A stretch of DNA of 64,000 nt from an uncultured Clostridia bacterium (GCA_934255545.1 CAKQOE010000005.1:18744-82743); one strand, 5' to 3'. Shown: positions 9,027 through 17,613, numbered from the stretch's first letter. Notes: generated by a model from the sequence alone, not told the origin. Program-made: numbers and translations.

Positions 9027-10034
9027 ATGGCAGGTTTTGATGTCAGAAACGAAAATATGCATAAGATAGCAGATGTATTAAATGATTCACATACAATATA
9101 TATTTTTCCGCATATGGTAGCTGATGGCGATGCAATGGGTTCATGCGCGTCACTGTGCGGACTTATGCGAAAGATGGGAAAAACAGCTGACATCGTCATG
9201 GAAGATGAAATACCTGACAATCTTAAGTTCCTTGATAAAAATTATGTAATATATGCGGATAAAGAAACTGAACTGCCGGAGCGCGATCTTTGCATCGCGC
9301 TTGACTGCAGTAATGTTGACAGATTTCCCAAAAGAGAGCATATATTTTTCGGAGCGGGAAAACGCACAGCATGTGTGGATCACCATGTTACAGAAACAGG
9401 TTTTGCCGATGTAAATCTTGTTGATCCTTACGCTGCCGCTACATGCGAGCTTTTATATGAGCTGTATGACTTCATGGGCGTTAAACTTGATGTTGAAGCC
9501 GGAGAAGCTCTGTATACCGGAATTGTAACAGATACAGGAAATTTCCAGTATACAAATACAACTAAAAAAACACATATCATTGTAGCTGAGCTTATAGAAC
9601 TTGGTATAGACAAGAAAAATATAAATATAACGCTGTATCAGAGTCAGAGACTTCAGAAGCTGAAGCTTCATGCTATGATAATGGACAATATGCAGACATT
9701 CTGTGACGGTCGCGCAGCTATGGCATACGTAACTCTTGATATGTACAAAAAAGCAGGCGCAAAGACGAGTGAAAGTGACGGTATAAATTCTACGCTTCGC
9801 GATATACAGGGTGTTGAGGTCGCAATATTCCTCAGGGAGATGAGCGAGCATGAGATAAAAGTAGGCTTCAGAAGCAAAAATTATGTGGACGTTGCTGAGA
9901 TATGCGTAAAGCTCGGAGGAGGCGGACATAAGCATGCTGCAGGCTGCGCTGTGCTCAAGACTATGGAAGAAACACTTCCTCTTATTAAGGCAGAGGTCGA
10001 AAGTGTTATGGCTGAGTATGATGAGCGAGCTTAA
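9027..10034 (+). CDS. nrnA: DHH/DHHA1 phosphoesterase NrnA-type oligoribonuclease/pAp phosphatase
   Basis: 335-residue bifunctional enzyme that degrades short RNA oligomers and dephosphorylates 3'-phosphoadenosine 5'-phosphate. DHH domain ligands are visible: VADGDAMGS, IALDCSN, CVDHHVTE and GIVTDTGNFQY. The C-terminal DHHA1 domain ends in LGGGGHKHAAGC. Cytoplasmic, no membrane segment. The rbfA-nrnA-truB order is common in Firmicutes. ATG at 9027; SD is AGGAG inside the end of rbfA (9011-9015). Confidence 0.93.
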   Translation: MAGFDVRNENMHKIADVLNDSHTIYIFPHMVADGDAMGSCASLCGLMRKMGKTADIVMEDEIPDNLKFLDKNYVIYADKETELPERDLCIALDCSNVDRFPKREHIFFGAGKRTACVDHHVTETGFADVNLVDPYAAATCELLYELYDFMGVKLDVEAGEALYTGIVTDTGNFQYTNTTKKTHIIVAELIELGIDKKNINITLYQSQRLQKLKLHAMIMDNMQTFCDGRAAMAYVTLDMYKKAGAKTSESDGINSTLRDIQGVEVAIFLREMSEHEIKVGFRSKNYVDVAEICVKLGGGGHKHAAGCAVLKTMEETLPLIKAEVESVMAEYDERA

Positions 10035-10065
10035 CAGCACAAAATAAAAGAAAGGAAATTTTCTT

Positions 10066-11064
10066 TTGGATGGATTTATAAATCTGCTGAAGCCTGCAGG
10101 AATGACATCTCATGATGCCGTTTCAGCGCTCAGACGGATACTTTGTACTAAAAAAATAGGTCATACAGGCACTCTTGACCCAATGGCAGCCGGTGTGTTA
10201 TCGATGTGTGTCGGAGCGGCGACGCGTGCGGCAGAGTATGTAGAATGTGATGAAAAAGAATACAGGTGCGAGCTGCTTCTCGGAAAAGTTACCGATACGG
10301 GTGACATATGGGGAACAGCAGTTGAGCATGCGGGCGGAGCCCGCGTACCTGTGTCTGACATTACAGAGGATATGGTGCTTGAAGCTATTCGTACCATGGA
10401 GGGCGAGCAGGATCAGTATCCGCCGATATATTCTGCGATACGAAAAAACGGAAAGCATCTTTATGAATATGCGCGCAGCGGCGAGGATGTAGAGATAGAG
10501 CCGAGAAGGATAACTGTTTACAGTATAGAACCGGTATCTGTATTTCATGAACCGGGCCGTGTGATGTTTGATGTAAAATGCTCAAAGGGCACATACGTGC
10601 GCAGTATATGCACTGATATCGGTGAAAAGCTTGGATGCGGAGCTACAATGTCATTTCTTGTCAGAACGAGGAGCGGAAGCTTTTCGATGGAAGATGCAGT
10701 AACTCTGGAAGATATAGCTGAGTATGTATCTGAAAATGAGGGTATAAGCGTCGATGAAATATATGCAAGGCGCCGCAGCAGCTCATTTGATTATGACATG
10801 AGCAGATTCATAGTTCCTGTAGACAGACGCCTTGAAGATTTCGGAAGCATATTTCTCAATGAAGAAGAACAGGGCAAATATGTTAACGGAGGCAGACTTT
10901 CCCCGGTAAAAGTTACTGTTAAAAAGGAAAACAAGCTCAGATCCGATGAAAAATATTCGGATATGTTCTGCGTTTACGGCGCAGCAGGTCAGTTTCTGGG
11001 AACTGCAGTATATGATAGTGAAAAAAGAAATTTTAAAGCAGGTAAGGTGTTTTTCAGATGGTGA
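10066..11064 (+). CDS. truB: tRNA pseudouridine(55) synthase TruB
   Basis: Makes pseudouridine 55 in the T loop of tRNAs. 332 residues with N-terminal (L/M)DGFINLLKPAGMTSHDAV and catalytic Asp in HTGTLDPMAAG (about residue 39), then KGTYVRSICTDIG. The C-terminus is about 30 residues longer than usual and carries a PUA-like region. The start is TTG at 10066, supported by SD AAAGGAAA (10050-10057) and homology to the usual DGFLNLLKP start; no ATG fits. It overlaps ribF by 7 nt. Confidence 0.95.
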   Translation: MDGFINLLKPAGMTSHDAVSALRRILCTKKIGHTGTLDPMAAGVLSMCVGAATRAAEYVECDEKEYRCELLLGKVTDTGDIWGTAVEHAGGARVPVSDITEDMVLEAIRTMEGEQDQYPPIYSAIRKNGKHLYEYARSGEDVEIEPRRITVYSIEPVSVFHEPGRVMFDVKCSKGTYVRSICTDIGEKLGCGATMSFLVRTRSGSFSMEDAVTLEDIAEYVSENEGISVDEIYARRRSSSFDYDMSRFIVPVDRRLEDFGSIFLNEEEQGKYVNGGRLSPVKVTVKKENKLRSDEKYSDMFCVYGAAGQFLGTAVYDSEKRNFKAGKVFFRW

Positions 11065-11975
11065 TATTCAGAAATTTAGCTGAAATACAAGATATAGAAA
11101 AAACTGCAGTAGCACTCGGAAACTTTGACGGTATCCATAAAGGACATCAGGTCCTTATAAAAAAAGCAGTAAAGACGGCGGAGGAAAAGGGCATAAAAAG
11201 CGCAGTATTTACATTTTCAAATCATCCGCGCAACGTGATTGCAGGAAACAGCGTTGTAAGAAATATTATATATGAGGATGAGAAGATAGAAATACTTGAA
11301 GAAATGGGTGTAGACTATCTTTTTTCCATAAGCTTTGAAGAAATAATGAAGCTGAGTCCGCAGGATTTTGTGGATAAAGTGCTTATAGAAAGATTCAGGA
11401 TAGACACTGCTGTATGCGGATTTAATTTTACATACGGGTATAAAGCTGCCGGGACGGCAGATATGCTGCGAGGCATGGCGGCAGGCAGGTTTGATGTTGC
11501 AGTCGTTGATCCTGTAAAGGTAAACGGTCAGGTAGTGAGCAGCACGCTTATACGCGAGAAGATCATGAGCGGCGATGTGGAGGCAGTACCGGAGCTTCTT
11601 GGCAGGAATTTCACGATAAGAGGGACTGTCATACACGGAAATGAGATAGGAAGGACTATAGGCTTTCCTACATGCAATATCGTTATAGACGAAAGTATGG
11701 CGGCTCTTCCAAACGGCGTTTACATGACATACTGTTATGTCGAAGGCGTAAAATACTGCAGCATAACAAATGTAGGCAATAAACCGACGATAGGCGAGTA
11801 TGGAAAGAATATCGAAACAAATATCTTTAATTTTAATGAAGATATTTATGATAAAAAAATAACGGTAGAGTTTCTGAAAAAAATACGCGACGAGCAGAAA
11901 TTTGATGATCTGGAAGCGTTGAAAAAGCAGATACACGATGATTCTGTGTTTGTAAGAAAAGAGCATGGCCTTTAA
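11058..11975 (+). CDS. ribF: bifunctional riboflavin kinase / FAD synthetase RibF
   Basis: Converts riboflavin to FMN and FMN to FAD. 305 residues: N-terminal nucleotidyltransferase with ALGNFDGIHKGHQ (about 18-30) and SSTLIREKI, C-terminal riboflavin kinase with GNEIGRTIGFPTCNI (about 195) and the IETNIFNFNEDIYDK region. Translationally coupled to truB. It ends the superoperon part before a fresh consensus promoter for rpsO at 11988. Confidence 0.95.
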   Translation: MVIFRNLAEIQDIEKTAVALGNFDGIHKGHQVLIKKAVKTAEEKGIKSAVFTFSNHPRNVIAGNSVVRNIIYEDEKIEILEEMGVDYLFSISFEEIMKLSPQDFVDKVLIERFRIDTAVCGFNFTYGYKAAGTADMLRGMAAGRFDVAVVDPVKVNGQVVSSTLIREKIMSGDVEAVPELLGRNFTIRGTVIHGNEIGRTIGFPTCNIVIDESMAALPNGVYMTYCYVEGVKYCSITNVGNKPTIGEYGKNIETNIFNFNEDIYDKKITVEFLKKIRDEQKFDDLEALKKQIHDDSVFVRKEHGL

Positions 11976-11987
11976 TATTTCATACGC

Positions 11988-12016
11988 TTGACACAGGTTG
12001 TTTATAATTGTATAAT
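11988..12016 (+). promoter_or_regulatory. consensus sigma-A promoter of rpsO
   Basis: Perfect TTGACA (11988-11993), 17-bp spacer, perfect TATAAT (12011-12016). The transcript would start near 12023, right before a hairpin TGTGCAG/CTGCACA (12026-12044). The strongest promoter seen in the window. Confidence 0.9.
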
Positions 12017-12069
12017 TATAAACGATGTGCAGATATACTGCACATAAATACATCATAAGTAAGTTCCGT

Positions 12070-12111
12070 GACTGCGTTGTGTGCAACTCCGGCATACTAC
12101 CCGGTCGCAGG
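12070..12111 (+). promoter_or_regulatory. candidate S15 autoregulatory three-way junction in the rpsO leader
   Basis: An outer stem CTGCG/CGCAG (12072-12076 with 12106-12110) encloses two small hairpins, TTG/CAA (12077-12086) and CCGG/CCGG (12089-12104). That is a three-helix junction just before the SD AAAGGAGA (12122-12129). S15 binds a three-way junction in 16S rRNA, and rpsO leaders of several bacteria mimic it. The match here is by eye only. Confidence 0.45.
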
Positions 12112-12134
12112 AGAATTCAGAAAAGGAGAAAAAA

Positions 12135-12401
12135 ATGATCGATCAGAAGAAAAAGGCAGAAATTATTGCTGAGTACGCAACACACGAAGGTGATACTGGT
12201 TCACCGGAAGTACAGGTAGCTATCCTTACTTACAGGATCAATGATCTCAATGAGCACCTCAAGATCCACAAGAAGGACCATCATTCAAGAAGAGGTCTTC
12301 TTAAGATGGTAGGTCAGAGAAGAAATCTTCTTGCTTACCTTAAGGAAAAGGATCTGGAAAGATACAGAGCACTTATTGCGCGTCTCGGTTTAAGAAAATA
12401 A
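12135..12401 (+). CDS. rpsO: 30S ribosomal protein S15
   Basis: 88-residue primary 16S-binding protein. Whole family pattern is present: HEGDTGSPEVQVAILTYRINDLNEHLKIHKKDHHSRRGLLKMVGQRR...LIARLGLRK. I place the start at ATG 12135 with SD AAAGGAGA at 12122-12129; the frame is open further upstream (to 12081), but that stretch is leader RNA. It has its own promoter and terminator and stands just ahead of pnp, as in many bacteria. Confidence 0.97.
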   Translation: MIDQKKKAEIIAEYATHEGDTGSPEVQVAILTYRINDLNEHLKIHKKDHHSRRGLLKMVGQRRNLLAYLKEKDLERYRALIARLGLRK

Positions 12402-12410
12402 TTCGGCTGA

Positions 12411-12441
12411 AAAGCGGGGCATTTTTTGTGTGCCCCGCTTT
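12411..12441 (+). terminator. rho-independent terminator after rpsO
   Basis: 11-bp stem AAAGCGGGGCA/TGCCCCGCTTT with loop TTTTTTGTG. The downstream U tract is weak (TAAGTATATATTG), so partial read-through into pnp is likely. Confidence 0.75.
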
Positions 12442-12631
12442 AAGTATATATTGAAAACGTTGATTCACAACAGTTCCGTCAGATCAGGACTTGAGAATCC
12501 AGCGCGTCAGATCATTCAGGCGCTTTGAATTGTCAAGTCGGGTCATGATGGGATCGGCAGGGACTGCTGCTATCCGGGATCGACCGGAGGTCAGCATTAC
12601 TGCAAACATCAAAATGGAGGAAATCAGACTG
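12442..12631 (+). promoter_or_regulatory. structured 190-nt leader of pnp
   Basis: No gene. It can fold into nested stems: GACTTG/CAAGTC (12488-12493 with 12534-12539) around AGCGC/GCGCT (12501-12505 with 12520-12524), followed by a GGAT...ATCC hairpin around 12550-12580. A 10-nt direct repeat CGTCAGATCA occurs at 12478 and 12505. pnp leaders are autoregulated in E. coli; whether this one is remains unknown. No convincing promoter is visible. Confidence 0.4.
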
Positions 12632-14719
12632 ATGAGATTTGAAGATTATCACACATTCAGGACCGCTTTAGGCGGTAAGCTTCTCCAGGTCGAGATAGGC
12701 AAGGTAGCCGGAATGGCTAACGGGGCAGCCACTATCAGACTTGGTGACACAGTAGTAAACGTAACAGCTACAGCTTCAGCTGAACCGAGAGAAGATATAG
12801 ACTTTTTCCCGCTTAGCTGTGACTATGAAGAAAGAATGTACGCTGCAGGAAAGATCCCTGGCGGCTTTATAAAGAGAGAAGGCAGACCTTCAGAAAAGGC
12901 GATCCTTTCATCAAGACTTATGGACAGACCTATCAGACCGCTCTTCCCTAAGGGATATTACAACGATGTAGTTGTTGTCGCTACAGTAATGTGCGTTGAT
13001 AACGACTGCCCGTCAGATATCGCGGCTATGATCGGTTCATCTGTAGCTCTTTCTATTTCAGATATTCCATGGGATGGTCCTACAGGTTCAGTAAGGATAG
13101 GCAGAGTTGATGGTGAGTTCGTAGTAAACCCTTCACTTGAGCAGAGAGCTGTCAGTGATATGAACCTGACTGTATCAGGCACTATGGATGCTATCATGAT
13201 GGTAGAGGCAGGCGCTAACGAAGTTCCTGAAAAAGACATACTCGACGGCATCATGTTTGCGCATGAAGAGATAAAGAAACTCGTTACATTTATAAATCAG
13301 ATAGCAGCTGAAGTAGGCAAGGAAAAGAAGCCTATGCCTGAGCATAATATTCCTGAAGATCTTGAAAAGGCTATGAGAGAGTTTGAAACTGCTGACATGC
13401 GAGCTGCTATCCAGATCCATGACAAGACAGAGCGTCAGAATGCTATGGACAAGCTCGAAGCAGATACAAAGGCAAAATTCATAGAAGAATATCCTGAAAA
13501 CGGCAAGGATATCGATGATGTATTATACAAGATCCGTAAGGAACAGATGAGAGACCTCATCATCCATGAAGGCGTTCGTCCTGACGGAAGAAAGACTACA
13601 GAGATCAGACCTATCTGGTGTGAGACAGGATTCCTTCCTAGGACTCACGGTTCAGGTCTGTTCACAAGAGGACAGACTCAGGTACTTACAGTAGCTACGC
13701 TTGGCGCTGTAGGTGAGAGCCAGGTACTTGACGGCATTTCAGAAGAAACAGAAAAGAGATATATACATCACTACAATTTCCCTCCTTACAGCGTAGGTGA
13801 GGCAAGGACATCAAGGAGCCCGGGCAGAAGAGAGATCGGACACGGTGCGCTCGCTGAAAGAGCTCTCCTCCCTGTTATCCCGCCTGTAGAAGAGTTCCCT
13901 TATGCTATAAGACTCGTATCAGAAGTCCTTTCATCAAACGGCAGTACATCACAGGCATCAGTATGCGGAAGCACACTTTCTCTTATGGACGCGGGCGTAC
14001 CTATCAAGGCTCCTGTAGCAGGTATTGCCATGGGTCTTATCAAAGAAGAAGATGATATAGCTATCCTCAGTGATATCCAGGGCATGGAAGACTTCCTCGG
14101 CGACATGGACTTCAAGGTAGCCGGTACTCGCAAGGGTGTAACAGCTATCCAGATGGATATAAAGATCCACGGCCTTTCAAGAGAGATACTTGAAAGAGCT
14201 CTCAAGCAGGCTCATGAGGGCAGAGAATTCATCCTCGGAAAGATGCTCGAAGAGATACCTGAACCAAGAACAGAGCTTTCACCGTATGCTCCGCGCATCA
14301 TAACCATGCAGATCGATGCTGACAAGATCAGAACAGTTATCGGACCTGGAGGAAAGACTATCAATAAGATCATCTCTGAAACAGGCGTTAAGATCGATAT
14401 TGACGATGAAGGTCAGATATTTATCGCGGCTCCTGACATGGAATCAGCAAAGGCTGCTCAGGAGTACATCGAGCTCCTTACTGCTGAGGTAGAAGTAGGC
14501 AAGACTTATAAGGGAACTGTAAAGCGCATCATGAACTTCGGCGCATTTATCGAAGTACTCCCAGGCAAAGAAGGCCTCCTGCACATCTCAAAGATGGCAA
14601 AGCATCGCGTTGAGAAGGTAGAAGATGTAATGAACATCGGAGATGAGGTAGAAGTAATTGTTTATGAGATAGACGGACAGGGAAGGATCAACCTCAAGCG
14701 TCCCGGCCTCGATAAGTAA
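12632..14719 (+). CDS. pnp: polyribonucleotide nucleotidyltransferase (PNPase)
   Basis: Phosphorolytic 3'-5' exoribonuclease, 695 residues. Two RNase PH domains (first: MRFEDYHTFRTALGGKLLQVEIGKVAGMANG trimmed start; second: RPDGRKTTEIRPIWCETG, FTRGQTQ), a KH domain with IGPGGKTINKI and a C-terminal S1 domain (GTVKRIMNFGAFIEVLPGKEGLLHIS). I use ATG 12632 because GGAGG at 12616-12620 precedes it and homologues start here; an in-frame extension to 12491 is leader RNA. Ends the plus-strand RNA-metabolism block. Confidence 0.96.
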   Translation: MRFEDYHTFRTALGGKLLQVEIGKVAGMANGAATIRLGDTVVNVTATASAEPREDIDFFPLSCDYEERMYAAGKIPGGFIKREGRPSEKAILSSRLMDRPIRPLFPKGYYNDVVVVATVMCVDNDCPSDIAAMIGSSVALSISDIPWDGPTGSVRIGRVDGEFVVNPSLEQRAVSDMNLTVSGTMDAIMMVEAGANEVPEKDILDGIMFAHEEIKKLVTFINQIAAEVGKEKKPMPEHNIPEDLEKAMREFETADMRAAIQIHDKTERQNAMDKLEADTKAKFIEEYPENGKDIDDVLYKIRKEQMRDLIIHEGVRPDGRKTTEIRPIWCETGFLPRTHGSGLFTRGQTQVLTVATLGAVGESQVLDGISEETEKRYIHHYNFPPYSVGEARTSRSPGRREIGHGALAERALLPVIPPVEEFPYAIRLVSEVLSSNGSTSQASVCGSTLSLMDAGVPIKAPVAGIAMGLIKEEDDIAILSDIQGMEDFLGDMDFKVAGTRKGVTAIQMDIKIHGLSREILERALKQAHEGREFILGKMLEEIPEPRTELSPYAPRIITMQIDADKIRTVIGPGGKTINKIISETGVKIDIDDEGQIFIAAPDMESAKAAQEYIELLTAEVEVGKTYKGTVKRIMNFGAFIEVLPGKEGLLHISKMAKHRVEKVEDVMNIGDEVEVIVYEIDGQGRINLKRPGLDK

Positions 14720-14762
14720 GGACAAATAAATAAATAAATGAATGATCCGATGCATTGCCTAC

Positions 14763-14778
14763 GTGGCCTCCCGGCCAC
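14763..14778. repeat. short perfect hairpin after pnp
   Basis: GTGGCC/GGCCAC with loop TCCC. No T run on either side, so it is more likely an RNA 3'-end stabiliser than a terminator. Confidence 0.5.
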
Positions 14779-14817
14779 ATACAGGACGCAGAAGATCAAA
14801 AATGATGTAAAAAAGTA

Positions 14818-14860
14818 AAATGCGGCATATAACCGGAAAACGGATGTATATGCCGCATTT
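14818..14860. terminator. bidirectional terminator after pnp
   Basis: 14-bp stem AAATGCGGCATATA/TATATGCCGCATTT; an A-rich left flank and a T-rich right flank (CTTATTTTG) let it work on both strands. It separates pnp from the convergent acyl-CoA transferase gene. Confidence 0.85.
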
Positions 14861-14896
14861 CTTATTTTGCGCGTATGTAATTTCTGCAGTTATGCT

Positions 14897-14912
14897 GGCG
14901 CGCCGGCGCGCC
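14897..14912. repeat. GC palindrome GGCGCGCCGGCGCGCC
   Basis: Perfect 16-bp palindrome (tandem GGCGCGCC) between the two convergent terminators. Its inner 12-mer CGCGCCGGCGCG is the CGCGCCCGGCGCG motif minus the central base; that 13-mer recurs elsewhere in this window (see findings). Confidence 0.8.
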
Positions 14913-14922
14913 GTCAGGATGT

Positions 14923-14955
14923 AAAAAGGGCGCCCGCCTTTTCAGACAGGCGCCC
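14923..14955 (-). terminator. rho-independent terminator of the acyl-CoA transferase gene
   Basis: On the minus strand GGGCGCC...GGCGCCC (14928-14934 with 14949-14955) is followed by TTTTT. It lies about 40 nt beyond the stop codon at 14997. Confidence 0.85.
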
Positions 14956-14996
14956 GGCCTTACTGCATTAGTATTAAATGTATTTAAATATTAGAA

Positions 14997-16580
14997 TTAC
15001 CATTCGAGCATAAGCGGTTCTTCACGGAAGAGGCGCTCGTCCATGATGCGCGGACCGCCTTCAGGAATAGTCAGTTCAGCATCACAAAGATCGATTATCT
15101 GAGTCTGGATATCGATGCCCGGAGCAACTTCTTCGAGTATCATTCCTTCTTTTGTACGGCGGATGACGCAGCGTTCTGTTATATAAAGGAAGCTGTCATG
15201 CGTTCTGAGATATTCGGATGCAACGAATGATACTTTATCGCATTTTTTTATAAATTTCTTGTATTTTCCTTCGTTTACAATTTTTATAGCGCCATTGCCG
15301 ATCTCTGTCTTAAGACCCACTGCGGTAAACGTTCCTATAAAAAGAACTTTTTTCGCATTTGAAGATATATCGGTAAATCCGCCTACGCCGGTGATACTGC
15401 CGTTAAGGTGGCTCGTATTCATATTTCCGTCAGCATCTACTTCGCTGAGACCGAAAACTCCGCAGTCGAGGTTTCCGCCATCAAAATATGAGAAATGCTC
15501 GCCGTGGTCAGAAAACGCTTCAGGATTCCAGTGACAGCCAAAATCGAGTCTTTCTGTTCCCGGAACTCCGCCGATCGTGCCTGTTTCAGATATCATCGTG
15601 ATCTTATCGTCAACTCCTGCTTCGGCGAGTATCATAGGAACCGTAGTAGGCATGCCGAGCCCCATATTTACATTGTAGCCGGGTCCGAGCTCAAGCGCGG
15701 CGCGGCGAGCGATGACTTTTCTTTCGTTAAGCGGAACTGATGCGACTTCTGTTTTTACCTCTTTCAGAACTTCTCCGGTAAATGCAGGTTCATATGTAGC
15801 GCCTTTTGTGCGGGCCATATTCTGTGGTATGGCCTCACGGTCCTGAGCTACTACTATGTAGTCGATGTATATGCCGGGAACCTTTATCATATGAGGATTT
15901 ACAGTGTGCAGCTCAACCAGCTCGTCCACCTGGCATATGACGATACCTCCTGAGGATTTTACTGCCTGCGCTACGGAGAGTACTTCTATCTCTTCGGCTT
16001 CCTTGTCTATGCTGATATTTCCGTGCGGGTCAGCTGATGAAGCTCTGAGAAGCGCAACGTTGAGTTTAGGAAGGGTGTACCACAGGTAGTCTTCGCCCTC
16101 AAAATCAGGAATATATTTTACAAGATCCTCGCCCTGCTCGGCAGTGAGCTGATTAAGCTTGCCGCCGCCGTTTCTTGCGTCCATAAATGTACCGAGGCCT
16201 ATTTTTGAGAGCATGCCGGGCATGCCGCGGCCTATTTCATGAAAAAGCTGCATTATAGGGCCGAGAGGGAACATATAACCCTCTATCTTGTTATCTTCAA
16301 CTCTTTTGCACAGGGGAGGGCAGACGCTCATGTATGAATTTATGGCGCGGGTGATCATGCCGTCATGACACCAGTGGGCTTCGCCGGCGTCGCCCCAGTT
16401 TCCCATACCTGCAGCTCTTATGCTTGTGATGCCTGCAGGATGCTTTTCTTTAAGATAACGCTGTTCAACTGCGTCTACGAGCTCATTTGGAAAGCAGACA
16501 AGCCCATCAGCCGCAAATACGACAGAGTCGCCGTCGTTGATAAGTTCTGCAGCTTCAGCTGCGGAGATAATTTTAGCCAT
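14997..16580 (-). CDS. acyl-CoA:acetate/3-ketoacid (propionate-type) CoA-transferase
   Basis: 527-residue single-chain family I CoA-transferase that moves CoA between short acyl-CoAs and free acids. The alpha half (1-270) has SADPHGNISIDKEAEE; the beta half has GYNVNMGLGMPTTV and the catalytic Glu in ISETGTIGG (about residue 331). Subunits are fused as in propionate CoA-transferase and YdiF. SD AGAGGT (16588-16593 on the minus strand) precedes ATG 16580. It has its own promoter and a FadR-type palindrome just downstream of the -10, nearly identical to one before the flavoprotein operon at 34 kb. The exact acyl substrate cannot be read from sequence. Confidence 0.9.
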   Translation of the reverse strand: MAKIISAAEAAELINDGDSVVFAADGLVCFPNELVDAVEQRYLKEKHPAGITSIRAAGMGNWGDAGEAHWCHDGMITRAINSYMSVCPPLCKRVEDNKIEGYMFPLGPIMQLFHEIGRGMPGMLSKIGLGTFMDARNGGGKLNQLTAEQGEDLVKYIPDFEGEDYLWYTLPKLNVALLRASSADPHGNISIDKEAEEIEVLSVAQAVKSSGGIVICQVDELVELHTVNPHMIKVPGIYIDYIVVAQDREAIPQNMARTKGATYEPAFTGEVLKEVKTEVASVPLNERKVIARRAALELGPGYNVNMGLGMPTTVPMILAEAGVDDKITMISETGTIGGVPGTERLDFGCHWNPEAFSDHGEHFSYFDGGNLDCGVFGLSEVDADGNMNTSHLNGSITGVGGFTDISSNAKKVLFIGTFTAVGLKTEIGNGAIKIVNEGKYKKFIKKCDKVSFVASEYLRTHDSFLYITERCVIRRTKEGMILEEVAPGIDIQTQIIDLCDAELTIPEGGPRIMDERLFREEPLMLEW

Positions 16581-16628
16581 TTGTTTTACCTCTTATGTAA
16601 GTATGTATAAGTGTAGGAATAAACAGAA

Positions 16629-16645
16629 AATACGTTAGACGTATT
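16629..16645. promoter_or_regulatory. FadR-type operator AATACGTTAGACGTATT
   Basis: Perfect 7-bp inverted repeat with a 3-bp centre, containing GT-N3-AC, the core of FadR-subfamily GntR operators. It lies at about +2 to +18 of the transcript predicted from the promoter at 16654-16682. 12 of 14 bases match the palindrome at 34175-34188. Confidence 0.6.
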
Positions 16646-16653
16646 ATGTGTCT

Positions 16654-16682
16654 ATTATATTAAAAAGTTGCAGGTAAAACAA
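16654..16682 (-). promoter_or_regulatory. promoter of the acyl-CoA transferase gene
   Basis: Minus strand TTGTTT (16682-16677), 17-bp spacer, perfect TATAAT (16659-16654). About 75 nt upstream of the start codon. Confidence 0.7.
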
Positions 16683-16714
16683 TATATGTAAGACAAATAT
16701 ATTTACAGATCGTG

Positions 16715-17530
16715 TCATTTTATAAGCTCAGAAAGCGTAACAGGCGTGAGCTTCTGCTCTCGGAAATGGTCTAAGAGGCGTGGAAGGGCTTTTACAGTTT
16801 CAGGCTTAGGGTGCATGAGTATGATAGCGCCGTGCAGATCCTTTTTTGTTATGCGGTCGTATATGACATCTGCTGTCGAGCCCTCGCGCCAGTCTATAGT
16901 ATCTGCCGACCACAGGCTGAGCAGATAGCCTTTTTCACGACAGAGCGCTACAGTAGCGTCGTCGAAGTCACCGGATGGAGGTGCAAATATGTCAGGTCTT
17001 TTACCGATGATACGTGATATTATATCTGAAGCCTTATCCATTTCAGAACTTACTTCGTCGGCTGTGACTTGTGAGCACAGTTTATGCGAGTAGCCGTGGC
17101 TTTGTATTTCGTGACCTTTCATGTACATCAGGAGAAGCAGGTCAGAATTCTTTTCAGCCCATTTTCCTGTAACGAAAAATGTTATCTTTACGTTGTATTC
17201 TTCAAGTATGTCGAGCATCTCCGGGATGACGTCCTCGCCCCAGTCAACATTGCATGTGATCGCGAGATCATTACCTGATGTGTCGCCGCTTCTGAATACT
17301 ATATCGCTTCCGGCTGCCGCGCTTATACATGAGCTTCCATCCGGCTCAGAACCGCACTCCGTCATAAATGTCAGCTGTTCAGACATCCGTTCGCGGTAAT
17401 ATCCGTCAAGATGGAAAAATATATTTAGAAATATGAAAATTACAAAAAGAAATAGGATAGAAGTGACCGCAGTACGGTATTTCTCAAAAAAGCCTTTTAA
17501 GATGATCATAATATTAAACATGACATTCAC
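16715..17530 (-). CDS. membrane-anchored polysaccharide deacetylase (NodB/CE4), PdaB-like
   Basis: 271 residues. One N-terminal membrane segment (about 20-40: TSILFLFVIFIFLNIFF), a linker, then a NodB domain. Motifs: AITCNVDWGED (usual TFDDGP degenerated but both Asp present), EIQSHGYSH (metal His pair), FAPPSGDFDD, SADTIDW and ILMHPK. Family members deacetylate peptidoglycan or chitooligosaccharides outside the membrane; some act in sporulation. The start is uncertain: GTG 17530 or ATG 17521, neither with a strong SD. The 217-nt gap to the upstream yitT-type gene is filled mostly by a repeat element. Confidence 0.82.
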   Translation of the reverse strand: MNVMFNIMIILKGFFEKYRTAVTSILFLFVIFIFLNIFFHLDGYYRERMSEQLTFMTECGSEPDGSSCISAAAGSDIVFRSGDTSGNDLAITCNVDWGEDVIPEMLDILEEYNVKITFFVTGKWAEKNSDLLLLMYMKGHEIQSHGYSHKLCSQVTADEVSSEMDKASDIISRIIGKRPDIFAPPSGDFDDATVALCREKGYLLSLWSADTIDWREGSTADVIYDRITKKDLHGAIILMHPKPETVKALPRLLDHFREQKLTPVTLSELIK

Positions 17531-17613
17531 CGGATTCCATACAAAAAAGCAACAGTTTATTTTGCTTAATCATATGCAGCGGATCACTGTGAAATGTATG
17601 AAATATTACAAAA

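Noticed and set aside
12081..12134. N-terminal extension of ribosomal protein S15
   Set aside because: The frame is open but the stretch has no homology to S15, lies upstream of the only good SD and folds as leader RNA.
12491..12631. 47-residue N-terminal extension of PNPase
   Set aside because: Arg/Ser-rich stretch without family homology; SD GGAGG directly precedes ATG 12632, where homologues begin.
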